From positions 2,209,631 through 2,273,630 of the forward strand of contig NZ_KV440945.1 in the NCBI RefSeq assembly GCF_001636345.1: a DNA stretch of 64,000 nt. Reading direction: 5' to 3'. This document shows positions 18,371 through 27,176 of this stretch, one piece after another. Source of the DNA: Cytobacillus gottheilii (GTDB lineage: Bacteria; Bacillota; Bacilli; Bacillales; Cytobacillaceae). The notes beneath the pieces are model-generated. The model saw only the letters and a program-made list of their open reading frames with translations. It was not told where the DNA came from and made no database searches. The first letter of the stretch is position 1, and each line of letters begins with the position of its first letter. The position numbers and the translations under genes are program-made.

Positions 18371-19507
18371 ATGATAAAAGAGCTTGAAAACTTAAGAAAT
18401 GAGATTAAAGAAATATTTCAGCATTTGCATGAGCATCCTGAAGTTAGCTGGCAGGAAGTTGAAACCACAAAATTTATAACCGCCTTTTTAAAGGATAGAG
18501 GCTATAAAGTAAGTAATTTTAAGGAAAATACAGGTTTGGTTATGGAAGTTGGAAGCGGAAGGACTTGTATTGCTGTTAGAACAGATATGGATGCTTTATG
18601 GCAAGAAGTGGATGGTGTATTTAAGGCGAACCACTCCTGTGGTCATGATGCCCATATGACCATGGTGATCGGAGTACTTCTCTTGCTGGAAAAATTAGAA
18701 AAATTAAATAATGACAATATCAAATTAAAGTTTATATTTCAGCCGGCAGAGGAAAAGGGCACAGGCGCATTAAAAATGATAGAGCAAGGTGTATTGGACG
18801 ATGTTGATTACTTATATGGCGTCCATTTGCGGCCAATTCAAGAATTGAGCGATGGATTTGCAGCCGGAGCAATTCTGCATGGAGCTTCAATGTTCCTAAA
18901 TGGAGAGATCAATGGAAGTGATGCTCATGCAGCTCGTCCGCATCTGGGACAAAATGCTATTGAGGTTGCAGCTGCTATTGTGAATGAAATCAATAATATT
19001 CATATTAACCCTTTAGTTCCGTATTCGGCTAAAATGACGAAATTACATGCTGGAGGAGATTCAGCGAATATAATTCCTGGCCGTGCTTCATTTACAATCG
19101 ATTTACGGGCACAAACAAATGAAATGATGAAACAGTTGATAACTAAAATCAACATGATTTTAGAAGGGATCAGCCTAATTCATAATGTGAAAATTGATTC
19201 ACAGATTTGTGCAACAATGCCAGCAGCAACAAAAAGTGAAGAAGCAATAAAGATTATGGAAAAAGCGATTGCCGAATCGATAGGTAAAGAGAAATTAATG
19301 CCTCCCATTGTAACAACTGGAGGTGAGGACTTCCATCATTATACAAATAACCGTCCGCACCTTAAGGCAACAATGCTTGGCTTAGGATGTGATCTGCAGC
19401 CAGGACTGCATCATCCAAAAATGAGGTTTAATGAAGATAGTATGTTTACAGGGATTGAAATACTGGCAAGAACCATTCTTCATACGATTGATAAAGTACA
19501 GAGCTGA
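18371..19507 (+). CDS. M20-family N-acyl amino acid amidohydrolase
   Basis: 378 residues with the M20D metal-binding motif NHSCGHDAHMTM (about 87-98), FQPAEEKGTGAL with the catalytic Glu pair, and GGEDFHHY near the C-terminus. A dimerisation domain lies between them (GSDAHAARPHLGQNAIEVAA). It hydrolyses an N-acyl amide of an amino acid. It lies 18 bases before an enolase-superfamily racemase. In Geobacillus an M20 hydrolase and N-succinylamino acid racemase form a pathway for irreversible D- to L-amino acid conversion, and this pair fits that scheme. Start ATG at 18371 with AAAAAGGTGGG upstream. Confidence 0.85.
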   Translation: MIKELENLRNEIKEIFQHLHEHPEVSWQEVETTKFITAFLKDRGYKVSNFKENTGLVMEVGSGRTCIAVRTDMDALWQEVDGVFKANHSCGHDAHMTMVIGVLLLLEKLEKLNNDNIKLKFIFQPAEEKGTGALKMIEQGVLDDVDYLYGVHLRPIQELSDGFAAGAILHGASMFLNGEINGSDAHAARPHLGQNAIEVAAAIVNEINNIHINPLVPYSAKMTKLHAGGDSANIIPGRASFTIDLRAQTNEMMKQLITKINMILEGISLIHNVKIDSQICATMPAATKSEEAIKIMEKAIAESIGKEKLMPPIVTTGGEDFHHYTNNRPHLKATMLGLGCDLQPGLHHPKMRFNEDSMFTGIEILARTILHTIDKVQS

Positions 19508-19525
19508 TAATAGAGGTGTTTTCAA

Positions 19526-20635
19526 TTGATTATTACAAAAGTCATCATGAATCACGTCCGAATGCGACTTCGTGAACCATTTCATACTAGTTTTGGAACG
19601 ATCCAAGATAAAGATATTGCTGTTATTGAGGTAATTGACGGAAAGGGGAACAGCGGCTGGGGTGAATCCGTTGCATTGCCTGATCCAACTTATACGGAAG
19701 AAACATTTAAAACAAATTGGCACATTCTTGAGGATTATTTGATTCCTTTGTTATTGAACAGAGAAATCAGCCACCCAGATGAAGTAGGAGTGATATTCTC
19801 CCCAATCAGAAGAAATTATATGGCAAAGGCTGCCATCGAGGGTGCCGTTTGGGATTTATATGCAAAAAGATCGTATCTTTCTCTCTCAGATGCACTTGGA
19901 GGCACCAGGAAGAGTATTGAAGCAGGAATAAGTATTGGCATCCAGCAATCCAAAGAAGAACTATTTAAAAAGATTGAAGGTTACCTGGAAGAGGGCTTTA
20001 AGAGAATCAAGATTAAAATTAAACCTGGAATGGATGTAGAAATTATAAAAGCAGTCCGCGAGCGCTTTCCTGATGTTCCATTAATGGCAGATGCAAACTC
20101 AGCCTACACTTTAAAGGATACTGACCATCTGCGCAAGCTTGATGAGTTTAATCTGTTAATGATTGAACAGCCGTTAGGTGCTGATGATATAATCAACCAT
20201 GCTAAGCTGCAGAAAGCAATTAAGACACCTATCTGCCTTGATGAAAGCATCCAAAGTCTTGATGATGTGAAAAAGGCAGTAGAGCTTGGGAGCTGTCAGA
20301 TCATAAATATTAAAATTGGCAGAGTTGGCGGTCTAAGTTCAGCACGAGATATTCATCAATACTGCAAAGAGAATGGAATTGCTGTCTGGTGTGGAGGCAT
20401 GCTTGAAGCAGGGATTGGAAGAGCATTTAATATTGCTCTCAGCTCCTTAGAAAATTTCACCTTGCCAGGTGATACGGCCGGTTCTGCACGTTATTGGGAG
20501 GAAGACATTATTAACCCGGAGGTTGTTGTCGTTGATGGGTTAATTGAAGTCCCGTCAAGCATTGGGATAGGTTATGAACCAAATCGTGAAACCATAAAAA
20601 AATACACAGTAAATCAAACAATATATTCGAAATAA
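19526..20635 (+). CDS. Enolase-superfamily N-succinylamino acid racemase / o-succinylbenzoate synthase family protein
   Basis: 369 residues of the OSBS/NSAR subgroup. Visible active-site elements are [11 protein letters not shown] with the KxK catalytic lysines (about residue 164), metal ligands in [18 protein letters not shown] and CLDESIQS, and the second catalytic Lys in [13 protein letters not shown] start at 19526 with GAGGTG upstream. No other men genes are nearby, and its neighbour is an M20 deacylase. Racemisation of N-acyl amino acids is therefore more likely than menaquinone synthesis, although many members do both. Confidence 0.85.
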   Translation: MIITKVIMNHVRMRLREPFHTSFGTIQDKDIAVIEVIDGKGNSGWGESVALPDPTYTEETFKTNWHILEDYLIPLLLNREISHPDEVGVIFSPIRRNYMAKAAIEGAVWDLYAKRSYLSLSDALGGTRKSIEAGISIGIQQSKEELFKKIEGYLEEGFKRIKIKIKPGMDVEIIKAVRERFPDVPLMADANSAYTLKDTDHLRKLDEFNLLMIEQPLGADDIINHAKLQKAIKTPICLDESIQSLDDVKKAVELGSCQIINIKIGRVGGLSSARDIHQYCKENGIAVWCGGMLEAGIGRAFNIALSSLENFTLPGDTAGSARYWEEDIINPEVVVVDGLIEVPSSIGIGYEPNRETIKKYTVNQTIYSK

Positions 20636-20690
20636 AGATATGGAGATTTTCCTCTGGTATTTGGGAAAGCTAAACATCAGAGGTGATTCT

Positions 20691-21467
20691 ATGAAAAAGA
20701 TAAATATGAGTTTAACATTGGGGCTGCTCTTTTTTCTGATCGTTCCGGGAGTAGTTGCTGCGGAAGAACAAAAGAACGAATTAGCAATCGTAATTGATGA
20801 TCTTGGTAATAAAATGGAGGGAACAGAAGAAATCCTAAGTCTTAAAGTCCCGCTTACAATTGCCATCATGCCTTTTCTTGAATCAACAAAAGAAGATGCG
20901 GAAACCGCCTTTAACAAGGGTCATGAAGTTATTGTGCATTTGCCTATGGAGCCAAAGAAAGGGAAGAAGAGCTGGCTTGGTCCTGGAGCTATTACGACAG
21001 ATCTTTCTGACCAGGAGATTCGTAAAAGAGTGGAAAAAGCAATTGAAGATGTTCCGCATGCTGTTGGCATGAATCACCACATGGGTTCTAAGGTGACAGA
21101 GAATGAGCGGATTATGCGAATCGTTCTGCAGGTTTGCAAGGAACACGGGCTATTTTATTTGGATAGTAAAACGACCGGAAAGAGTGTAGTCGGCAAGATT
21201 GCGTCAGAATTAGAGGTGCCTTATTTAGAAAATAACATTTTCTTTGATGATATATATACGAGACAGCATATAACAAAACAGGCAAATATGTTAGCAGAGA
21301 AGATCGTAAAAAGGGAACAGCTAATTGCGATTGGTCATGTTGGTATAACCGGGAAAAAAATGGCGGAAGTATTGCAGGAATATATTCCTGTTTACCAGCA
21401 GAGTGCTGATATTGTCCGGTTATCTGAATTAATTCCCGGATACGAACTTATTGATAAAGGGATATAA
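20691..21467 (+). CDS. Divergent polysaccharide deacetylase (YibQ/DUF610 family), secreted
   Basis: 258 residues with a cleavable signal peptide (about residues 1-24, ending VVAAEE). The divergent polysaccharide deacetylase 2 fold is marked by ELAIVIDDLGN at the start, VPLTIAIMPFLEST, GHEVIVHLPMEP and AVGMNHHMGS. ATG 20691 was chosen over an in-frame upstream ATG at 20640 because it has AGAGGTG and begins the signal peptide (MKKINMSL). It may act on cell-wall polysaccharide, but the usual metal triad is not fully conserved in this family. It may be co-transcribed with the two genes before it. Confidence 0.82.
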   Translation: MKKINMSLTLGLLFFLIVPGVVAAEEQKNELAIVIDDLGNKMEGTEEILSLKVPLTIAIMPFLESTKEDAETAFNKGHEVIVHLPMEPKKGKKSWLGPGAITTDLSDQEIRKRVEKAIEDVPHAVGMNHHMGSKVTENERIMRIVLQVCKEHGLFYLDSKTTGKSVVGKIASELEVPYLENNIFFDDIYTRQHITKQANMLAEKIVKREQLIAIGHVGITGKKMAEVLQEYIPVYQQSADIVRLSELIPGYELIDKGI

Positions 21468-21475
21468 ATTTATGC

Positions 21476-21547
21476 ACAAAAAAAGAGCCGCCCACAGATT
21501 ACTTTGGTTAGTCCCGCAGTCGCTGCGTGAAAGATTGTGGACGGCTC
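21476..21547 (-). terminator. Long branched palindrome acting as minus-strand terminator
   Basis: GAGCCGCCCACA (21485-21496) pairs with TGTGGACGGCTC (21536-21547), with an inner CGCAG-TCG-CTGCG hairpin. On the minus strand it is followed by TTTTTTTG. It is unusually large for a terminator (63 bases of palindrome). It lies just after the YibQ-like gene and 208 bases beyond the kinase stop. Confidence 0.7.
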
Positions 21548-21755
21548 ATGAATTAGTATAGACAGTGATTGATCGTTTTATGATAAATTATGCTTAAAGG
21601 TTAAGTATTTTCGAACAACATTCATAAGGATATTTTTGAAAATTTGAAAATTATTTCTCGGGAAAGCGCATAATCAGACAATTTAGTACATGAACACCTT
21701 TTTATATGTAAAATAAACAATAAATAGAATCGAATTTGTCGCATATTCTTTTATA

Positions 21756-23075
21756 TTAACTAATTTTTGTCGAAATGCCGCGATAATCCTTGGCAGGTAC
21801 TAGTGGAAATAGTAAAGAAAATGTTGTTCCGCATCTCTCTTTGCTTTTAATTTTATATTCCCCATTCATACGTTTAATGATGTCAAAGGAAATCATGAGT
21901 CCTAGACCAGTTCCTTTTGTTTTTGTTGAATAATAAGGCTGTCCTAATTGTGTGAGCTGCTGCTCTGAAAGACCAATCCCCTGGTCAATAATATCTACCA
22001 CACCATCTCCATCACTTTGATAGACCTTAATAGTTAAGCTTCCTCCTGATTGCATCGCTTCTATACCATTCTTAGTTATATTAATGAGTACCTGCTTCAT
22101 CTCATGTGAATTTCCTAATATAAAGAGATCTTGTTCAATATCGCATTCGATAAGGACATTCGAAATATTTGCATAAGGTTTCATAAAGCTAAAGACTTCT
22201 TCTATTGTTTTGGTTAAGGAAATAAGTTCATTGCTTTTTGTCTCTGGGCGTGCGAGAGAAAGAAAATCATTAATAATTTGATCTGTTCTCTTTAATTCTT
22301 CTAGCGAAATGGAAATAAACATTCCTTGCTCCTCTGTAAGGTTATTGTCACTTTTAATGAGCTGCAAAAAGCCTCTTACAGAAGTCATTGGATTACGAAT
22401 TTCATGTGCTACAGAAGCAGCTAATTGACTAATTGCATTCATTTTATCTGAGTTTTGCAGCTGTGCCATCATAGATAGCTGTATGTTATTTAATTCGATA
22501 AGATAAATAACCATTGTTAATGTTATGGCGGACATAATGGAAAACCAAATTAAATTCAGTATTTCATCCGTATCTCCAGATCTGACAATCGCTAAGTATC
22601 TTGTCAGTGTAATTGGAATATAAAAACATGCACCAAAAATAATTTTTTGCATAAAAGAAAATCTTTTGTAAAAAGTAGACATGATTATAAAAATGACTGA
22701 AGCAATTCCATAGTTTAAAAGTAAAAAAAGCACTTCACTTGGATTAACCAAGGATTTAAATAAAATAATAAATACAACAAACAAGATTCCAATAGCAGGG
22801 CGTATATAGAAAAAAACGATGAATAAGGGAATAAATTTTAAATCAAAATGAATATTCCCTGAAATATTAGCAGGGAATGACATAGTTAAAAATAGTGCAG
22901 CAAAATTGGCAATCGCAAAGAGAATAGTGGTTTTAGTATCCATGCACCTTCTATATAAAATAAAGCAGCTTAACGGAATCATCATCATAACAAAAAAATG
23001 TAAGGCTAATTCAGCAACAAACTCATACACAATAAAACCTCCGACTACAGAATATACTCTTATTGGATTAGACAT
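21756..23075 (-). CDS. Membrane sensor histidine kinase (sporulation-kinase type, KinB-like layout)
   Basis: 439 residues: five to six N-terminal hydrophobic segments (about 10-195), then HisKA with the phospho-accepting His in SVAHEIRNPMTSVRGFLQL (about residues 219-237). The HATPase_c domain has VLINITKNGIEAM (N box), VVDIIDQGIGLS (G1) and STKTKGTGLGLMI (G2). A multi-TM sensor directly joined to HisKA, with no PAS domain or response regulator nearby, resembles orphan kinases feeding the Spo0A phosphorelay. The partner and signal are inferred, not shown. It is monocistronic. Confidence 0.85.
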   Translation of the reverse strand: MSNPIRVYSVVGGFIVYEFVAELALHFFVMMMIPLSCFILYRRCMDTKTTILFAIANFAALFLTMSFPANISGNIHFDLKFIPLFIVFFYIRPAIGILFVVFIILFKSLVNPSEVLFLLLNYGIASVIFIIMSTFYKRFSFMQKIIFGACFYIPITLTRYLAIVRSGDTDEILNLIWFSIMSAITLTMVIYLIELNNIQLSMMAQLQNSDKMNAISQLAASVAHEIRNPMTSVRGFLQLIKSDNNLTEEQGMFISISLEELKRTDQIINDFLSLARPETKSNELISLTKTIEEVFSFMKPYANISNVLIECDIEQDLFILGNSHEMKQVLINITKNGIEAMQSGGSLTIKVYQSDGDGVVDIIDQGIGLSEQQLTQLGQPYYSTKTKGTGLGLMISFDIIKRMNGEYKIKSKERCGTTFSLLFPLVPAKDYRGISTKIS

Positions 23076-23226
23076 AAATCTGTAAAATCCTTGTTTCTGA
23101 TTGAAAAAAATGTAATTTTATTCCTTGTAGTAGAATAGTAGGATTCACTTATATGTAAAATTAAATATGATTAATTCGAAAGTTTAAGAAGATATCTTCA
23201 AATCATTAAGAAAAGGGGGAGATAGA

Positions 23227-23325
23227 GTGGGTTCTCCTAATGAGTATTTGCATATGTGGCAGGCTATGGAACTTGAATACACCTCCATATCCCAGTATCT
23301 AGAAATCAGGGTCTCGATTCGGTGA
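23227..23325 (+). CDS. Possible 32-residue ORF running into the tandem repeat
   Basis: GTG at 23227 is preceded by AGGGGGAG and opens a 32-codon frame beginning MGSPNEYLHMWQAMELEYTS, ending at a TGA inside the first repeat units. It may be the remnant of a gene interrupted by repeat expansion, or a chance ORF. No family is recognised. Confidence 0.3.
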   Translation: MGSPNEYLHMWQAMELEYTSISQYLEIRVSIR

Positions 23326-23905
23326 GAAACACACCTCTTTAATCCATTTTATGGAAGAAAGGATCCTGATGGCGAGAAACACACCCCCTTCACTCCAGTA
23401 TCTGGTAAATAGTGTCTCGATTAGGCGAGAAACACACCCCTATAATCCAGAATTTTGTAAACGGTGTCTCAATTCGGTGAGAAATACACCTCTATATTAC
23501 AGTATATGGAAAATATTGTCCTAATTCGGCGAGAAACACACCTCTATTATCCAGAATTTTGTAAACAGTGTCTCGATTCGGTGAGAAACACACCTCTTTA
23601 ATCCATTTTATGGTAAACAGTGTCCTAATTCGGCGAGAAACACACTTCTATAATCCAGAATTTTGTAAACGGTGTCTCAATTCGGTGAGAAATACACCTC
23701 TATATTACAGTATATGGAAAATATTGTCCTAATTCGGCGAGAAACACACCTCTATAATCCAGAATTTTGTAAACAGTGTCTCGATTCGGTGAGAAATACA
23801 CCTCTATAATCCAGTATCTGGAATCAAGTGTCCAGATTAGGCGAGAAACACACCTCCTAAATCCAACATTTAGTAATTATTGTCCTGATTAGGTGAGATC
23901 CAATT
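23277..23905. repeat. 52-bp tandem repeat array, about 12 units, with 208-bp higher-order period
   Basis: The anchor GAGAAA[C/T]AC (GAGATC in the last unit) recurs at 23324, 23374, 23427, 23479, 23531, 23583, 23635, 23687, 23739, 23791, 23843 and 23895. After two irregular steps of 50 and 53 bases the period is exactly 52. Each unit reads roughly GTGTCTCGATTCGGTGAG, AAACACACCTCTATAATCC, then AG-AATTTTG-TAAACA. A block starting at 23479 recurs nearly exactly at 23687 (208 bases, four units). Since 52 is not a multiple of three, it is not a protein repeat. It fills the interval between the sensor kinase and the ftsH-like gene. Confidence 0.92.
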
Positions 23906-23906
23906 G

Positions 23907-23952
23907 AAAAAGCCTCCGCTTTATGTGGATTAGGGTCCACATAGAGGGAGAC
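23907..23952 (-). terminator. Terminator of the ftsH-like gene
   Basis: On the minus strand GTCTCC pairs with GGAGGC, and an inner TATGTGGA pairs with TCCACATA; TTTTT follows. It lies between the gene and the repeat array. Confidence 0.8.
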
Positions 23953-23995
23953 CTCTCAATGCTAAAGACGGTTTGGTGAATTTGTTAAAGATCAT

Positions 23996-25735
23996 TTAAA
24001 CAATAACTAAGTGTTCAGTTTGCTCAGTGCTGACATGATCTGCAATTCTTTGAACCTCATTGCCTTCAAGTGTTTCATATTTTAGTAATGCCTCAACAAG
24101 CTCATCAAATTGAGGACGATTATTCTTAATAATGGTTTCTGCTTTTAATAAAGCTTTCTGAAATAGTTCCTGCATTTTTTCTTCTTTTTGCTTCGTACTA
24201 AATGTGAGTGTAAAGCCGTCTTCTAGCAAACCGGTGTCTACCATTTGCTCAATAATTGATTTAGCTTGTTTTACATCACCGCTGACTCCAATACTGTGTT
24301 CACCTAATAATAATCTCTCAGCAGTTCCGCCGGCTAAGATCATTGCTACTTGATCTAAAAGCTCTGAAGCAGTGGACAGCTGCATTTCCTTCGTAATTGG
24401 AGCAACGTATCCAAGCGCCTGACCGCGCGGGATTATAGTAGCCTTACGAACTGAACCGGGTTTCGTAATGGCAGCGACAAGAGCATGACCAGTTTCATGA
24501 ATAGCAACTCTTCTTTTTGTATCGGCATCTTGTAAAGCTCGGCTGCTGGTTCCTAAAATGGTTCTGTCTAATGCAAAATCAAGATCCTCACGTGATATAT
24601 TCTCTTGGCCGGACTTAGCTGCCCGTCGGCTGGCTGTTTCAAAAAGAGAATGTAAGTCAGCGCCAGAGAAACCAGATGTGCTTTCAGCAAGCTGACCTAA
24701 AAACGCAGCGACATCAGGAGCTAACTGCCTGTTTTTAGAGTGGATATCAATAATTTCTTTACGTCCTTTTGTATCTGGGAGAGGAACATGGAAAGAAAAA
24801 TCAATTCTGCCAGGCCGCAAAAATGCTTCGTCTAACATATCCCGTCTATTCGTTGCTGCGATAAAAAGGATCCCTTCGTTTGAGAGACCTCCATCTAACT
24901 GAACAAGCAATTCAGTTAATGTCTTTTCTCCTTCTTCACCGCCATGCTGTTTTCTTCTCCCTGCAAGCGAGTCTACTTCATCAATGAATACGACTGCAGG
25001 AGTTTGTTTTCTGGCATTTTGAAAAAGGGAGCGTACCCTCGAAGCACCAACACCAACAAACATTTCATTAAATGCAGAACCGCTTGTACTAAAAAACGTA
25101 GCGCCAATTTCTTTGGCAATCGCTTGAGCAAGCAAAGTTTTTCCTGTACCAGGGGGACCGTATAATAATATGCCTTTTGGCGGTTTAATTCCCAGGCGCA
25201 ATGCTTTTTCAGGGTCTTTAAGGGTTGCAAGTGTTTGAAGGATTTCATCTTTCATTTCCTCCTGAATACCGCCCACGTCTTCTAAGGAAATAGTAGGCAG
25301 CTCCTTCGGCTTAGAAACACTTTGCTTCATTGAGTTAGCTGCGCCTAATCCGCCTTTACCAGATTTGAAAAGGTAAAAACCAAATCCAGCCATAACGGAG
25401 ACTAGAAAAATTAAAATCATAATTGTGTAAGGGTTTGATGCTGAATAGCTGTATTGTAAGTCATAATTTTCAACAAGGCTGTTTACCATATCACTATTTG
25501 GGGGAACATGTGAAATATATTCTTGATCATCGGCTGTGATGATTAATTTTCCACTTTTATATTCTTTAATGGATGACTCATTTGTTGATGCAGAAATGAT
25601 ATTTTCAACTTGAGAGAATGGGATTGTTGTTTCTGTACCTTTCGTATTCATGAAAGTAAACAATAATGCTAAAATCACGACTGAAGCTGCTGCTAACCAA
25701 AGAAATGAAGAGCCTTTTCTAAAAAGTGATTTCAA
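23996..25735 (-). CDS. FtsH-like membrane AAA+ zinc metalloprotease (second, short form)
   Basis: 579 residues. Two transmembrane segments (about 12-28 and 103-123) flank a small extracytoplasmic domain. The AAA+ domain has Walker A GPPGTGKT, Walker B VVFIDEVDSLAGRR, the pore motif MFVGVGASRVR and SRH RPGRIDFSFHVPLP. The M41 protease domain has the zinc site AIHETGHALV (HExxH) and the third ligand in GVSGDVKQA. It is shorter than the typical Bacillus FtsH (about 640 residues), mainly at the C-terminus, and lacks the usual hpt/coaX neighbours. This suggests a paralogue. TTG start with AAGGAGG 8 bases upstream. Confidence 0.88.
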   Translation of the reverse strand: MKSLFRKGSSFLWLAAASVVILALLFTFMNTKGTETTIPFSQVENIISASTNESSIKEYKSGKLIITADDQEYISHVPPNSDMVNSLVENYDLQYSYSASNPYTIMILIFLVSVMAGFGFYLFKSGKGGLGAANSMKQSVSKPKELPTISLEDVGGIQEEMKDEILQTLATLKDPEKALRLGIKPPKGILLYGPPGTGKTLLAQAIAKEIGATFFSTSGSAFNEMFVGVGASRVRSLFQNARKQTPAVVFIDEVDSLAGRRKQHGGEEGEKTLTELLVQLDGGLSNEGILFIAATNRRDMLDEAFLRPGRIDFSFHVPLPDTKGRKEIIDIHSKNRQLAPDVAAFLGQLAESTSGFSGADLHSLFETASRRAAKSGQENISREDLDFALDRTILGTSSRALQDADTKRRVAIHETGHALVAAITKPGSVRKATIIPRGQALGYVAPITKEMQLSTASELLDQVAMILAGGTAERLLLGEHSIGVSGDVKQAKSIIEQMVDTGLLEDGFTLTFSTKQKEEKMQELFQKALLKAETIIKNNRPQFDELVEALLKYETLEGNEVQRIADHVSTEQTEHLVIV

Positions 25736-25943
25736 CCTAATACCTCCTTATATATCTATATATATTATAGACTACTTGTCTCCTAAGTGTTAGCAATACA
25801 ATGCTTTTAAACGTGGTAATTATTGGTTAAATGCAGGGAGTATATACACTCAGCTAAATATTTTGAGTTTTCAGCCTATATTTTCCAATGAAATGAAAGA
25901 TGTTTAATGAGGTCGAAAAAAGTCAATATATAAATATAGAACA

Positions 25944-25988
25944 TTTTGTGAAAATAAATTGACAATTTTGTGAACAAAAGAATATTAT
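25944..25988 (+). promoter_or_regulatory. Promoter with two TTTTGTGAA direct repeats
   Basis: TTTTGTGAA at 25944-25952 and 25966-25974, 22 bases apart. A -35 TTGACA (25959-25964) and -10 TATTAT (25983-25988) with an 18-base spacer overlap them. The second repeat lies in the spacer and the first just upstream of the -35, as would suit a regulator binding on one DNA face. Confidence 0.55.
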
Positions 25989-26011
25989 AGAGGTACAGGA
26001 GGGTGATGGAT

Positions 26012-26254
26012 ATGAGTAAACATCGAACCATGTTAAAGGCAATTAGATACTGTGGAATTTCAATTTTATCAATTGGCATTATTCTATTTACGATAGGTTT
26101 CCTTGAAAGCGGTTCCAGTATTCTTACCCCAATAGGAATCGGAACAGTAATGGGAGCGATCTTTATTTTCTTAATGGGTGTATTCTTTGTAGCAACAGAG
26201 GAAACATTAGAAAAATCGGAAAAAACGCCACGCGGATTTTTATTCAAAAGATAA
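26012..26254 (+). CDS. Small two-TM membrane protein of unknown function
   Basis: 80 residues: a basic N-terminus (SKHRTMLKAIRYC), two hydrophobic segments (about 14-33 and 41-63) and a polar tail with acidic then basic residues (EETLEKSEKTPRGFLFKR). ATG 26012 chosen because GGAGGG ends 8 bases upstream; GTG 26003 and ATG 26006 are too close to it. Its promoter carries a repeated TTTTGTGAA motif. No family recognised. Confidence 0.72.
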   Translation: MSKHRTMLKAIRYCGISILSIGIILFTIGFLESGSSILTPIGIGTVMGAIFIFLMGVFFVATEETLEKSEKTPRGFLFKR

Positions 26255-26283
26255 AAAGGAGCGACATTAGTCGCTCCTTTTTG
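26253..26283 (+). terminator. Bidirectional terminator between small membrane gene and qoxD
   Basis: AAAAAGGAGCGAC (26253-26265) pairs perfectly with GTCGCTCCTTTTT (26270-26282). It ends both the plus-strand gene and the qox operon. Confidence 0.88.
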
Positions 26284-26293
26284 TTTCTGCAGT

Positions 26294-26578
26294 TTATACA
26301 TAACCCCATACCATTGTCAGTAAAGTACCTAGTATTGTAACAATGGCAATAAAGATTCCATAATAGACATTTGTGTAAATATGAGCTTTGTCTTCTGATT
26401 CTCCAGCATGCATAAACATAACCAGCTGCAGACCTGCTTGTATAAATGCTGTGACAAGCAGGATTGTCATTCCCGCAGTAAAAGACATATCAAAGAAATA
26501 AACGGCTAAAGCTACTGCTGTTAAAACAAGAGAGAAGATAAAGCCCATAACTTGTTTTATAGGAAATAACTCTTTCAT
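26294..26578 (-). CDS. qoxD: Cytochrome aa3 quinol oxidase subunit IV
   Basis: 94 residues, three transmembrane segments, COX4_pro family (FPIKQVMGFIFSLVLTAVAL; TAFIQAGLQLVMFMHAG). It is the small subunit of the menaquinol oxidase and last gene of qoxABCD. It starts two bases after qoxC stops; AGGAATG is the only site and overlaps the upstream coding end. Confidence 0.92.
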   Translation of the reverse strand: MKELFPIKQVMGFIFSLVLTAVALAVYFFDMSFTAGMTILLVTAFIQAGLQLVMFMHAGESEDKAHIYTNVYYGIFIAIVTILGTLLTMVWGYV

Positions 26579-26579
26579 A

Positions 26580-27176
26580 TTACATCATTCCTTTCAAGTA
26601 GATGAAGCTGAAAATAAAGATCCAAACTACATCCAGGAAGTGCCAGTAAAGAGAGAATATAAAAGATTTATTAGCAGTTTGAGGTGTTAAACCATTCTTC
26701 TTAATTTGAATCATGATGAATAAACCCCATACAAGACCAAATGTTACGTGAGCTCCATGCGTCCCTAATGTTGTTAAAAGGATGGAGGTGAATGCACTTG
26801 TCTGCAAGGCAGCACCCACATGAATATAATGATTAAATTCGTAAATCTCAACACCTAAAAACGCAAGACCAAGAATTAGCGTGATTCCAAAGAAGACTAA
26901 CATTGGTTTTGTTCTTCCCAGTCTCATCGCGTGAATCGCAAGCCCAATTGTGAAACTGCTTGTTAAAAGCAGAATAGTTTCAGCCAGCACTGGTGTTAAT
27001 TCAAAAATAGAAGAACCAGCAGGACCGCTTCCAGTTCTGGGTGCTAGAACAAAATAGGAAGCGAATAGTGTAGCAAATAGCATGATTTCAGCGCCAAGGA
27101 AAATCCAAAAACCTAAAATCTTCATTTGATTTTCTTGTGTACTGTATTCAAGAGGGAGTGAATGATCTATTTTCAT
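26580..27176 (-). CDS. qoxC: Cytochrome aa3 quinol oxidase subunit III
   Basis: 198 residues with five transmembrane segments, COX3 family. Landmarks are [52 protein letters not shown] and a C-terminal [18 protein letters not shown]. Start ATG at 27176 overlaps the qoxB stop by four bases (ATGA). Confidence 0.94.
   Translation of the reverse strand: MKIDHSLPLEYSTQENQMKILGFWIFLGAEIMLFATLFASYFVLAPRTGSGPAGSSIFELTPVLAETILLLTSSFTIGLAIHAMRLGRTKPMLVFFGITLILGLAFLGVEIYEFNHYIHVGAALQTSAFTSILLTTLGTHGAHVTFGLVWGLFIMIQIKKNGLTPQTANKSFIFSLYWHFLDVVWIFIFSFIYLKGMM

Noticed and set aside
23277..23905. CRISPR array
   Set aside because: Repeats of regular period are present, but the intervals between conserved boxes are themselves repeated and similar, there are no unique spacers, and no cas genes are near. 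It is a simple tandem repeat.
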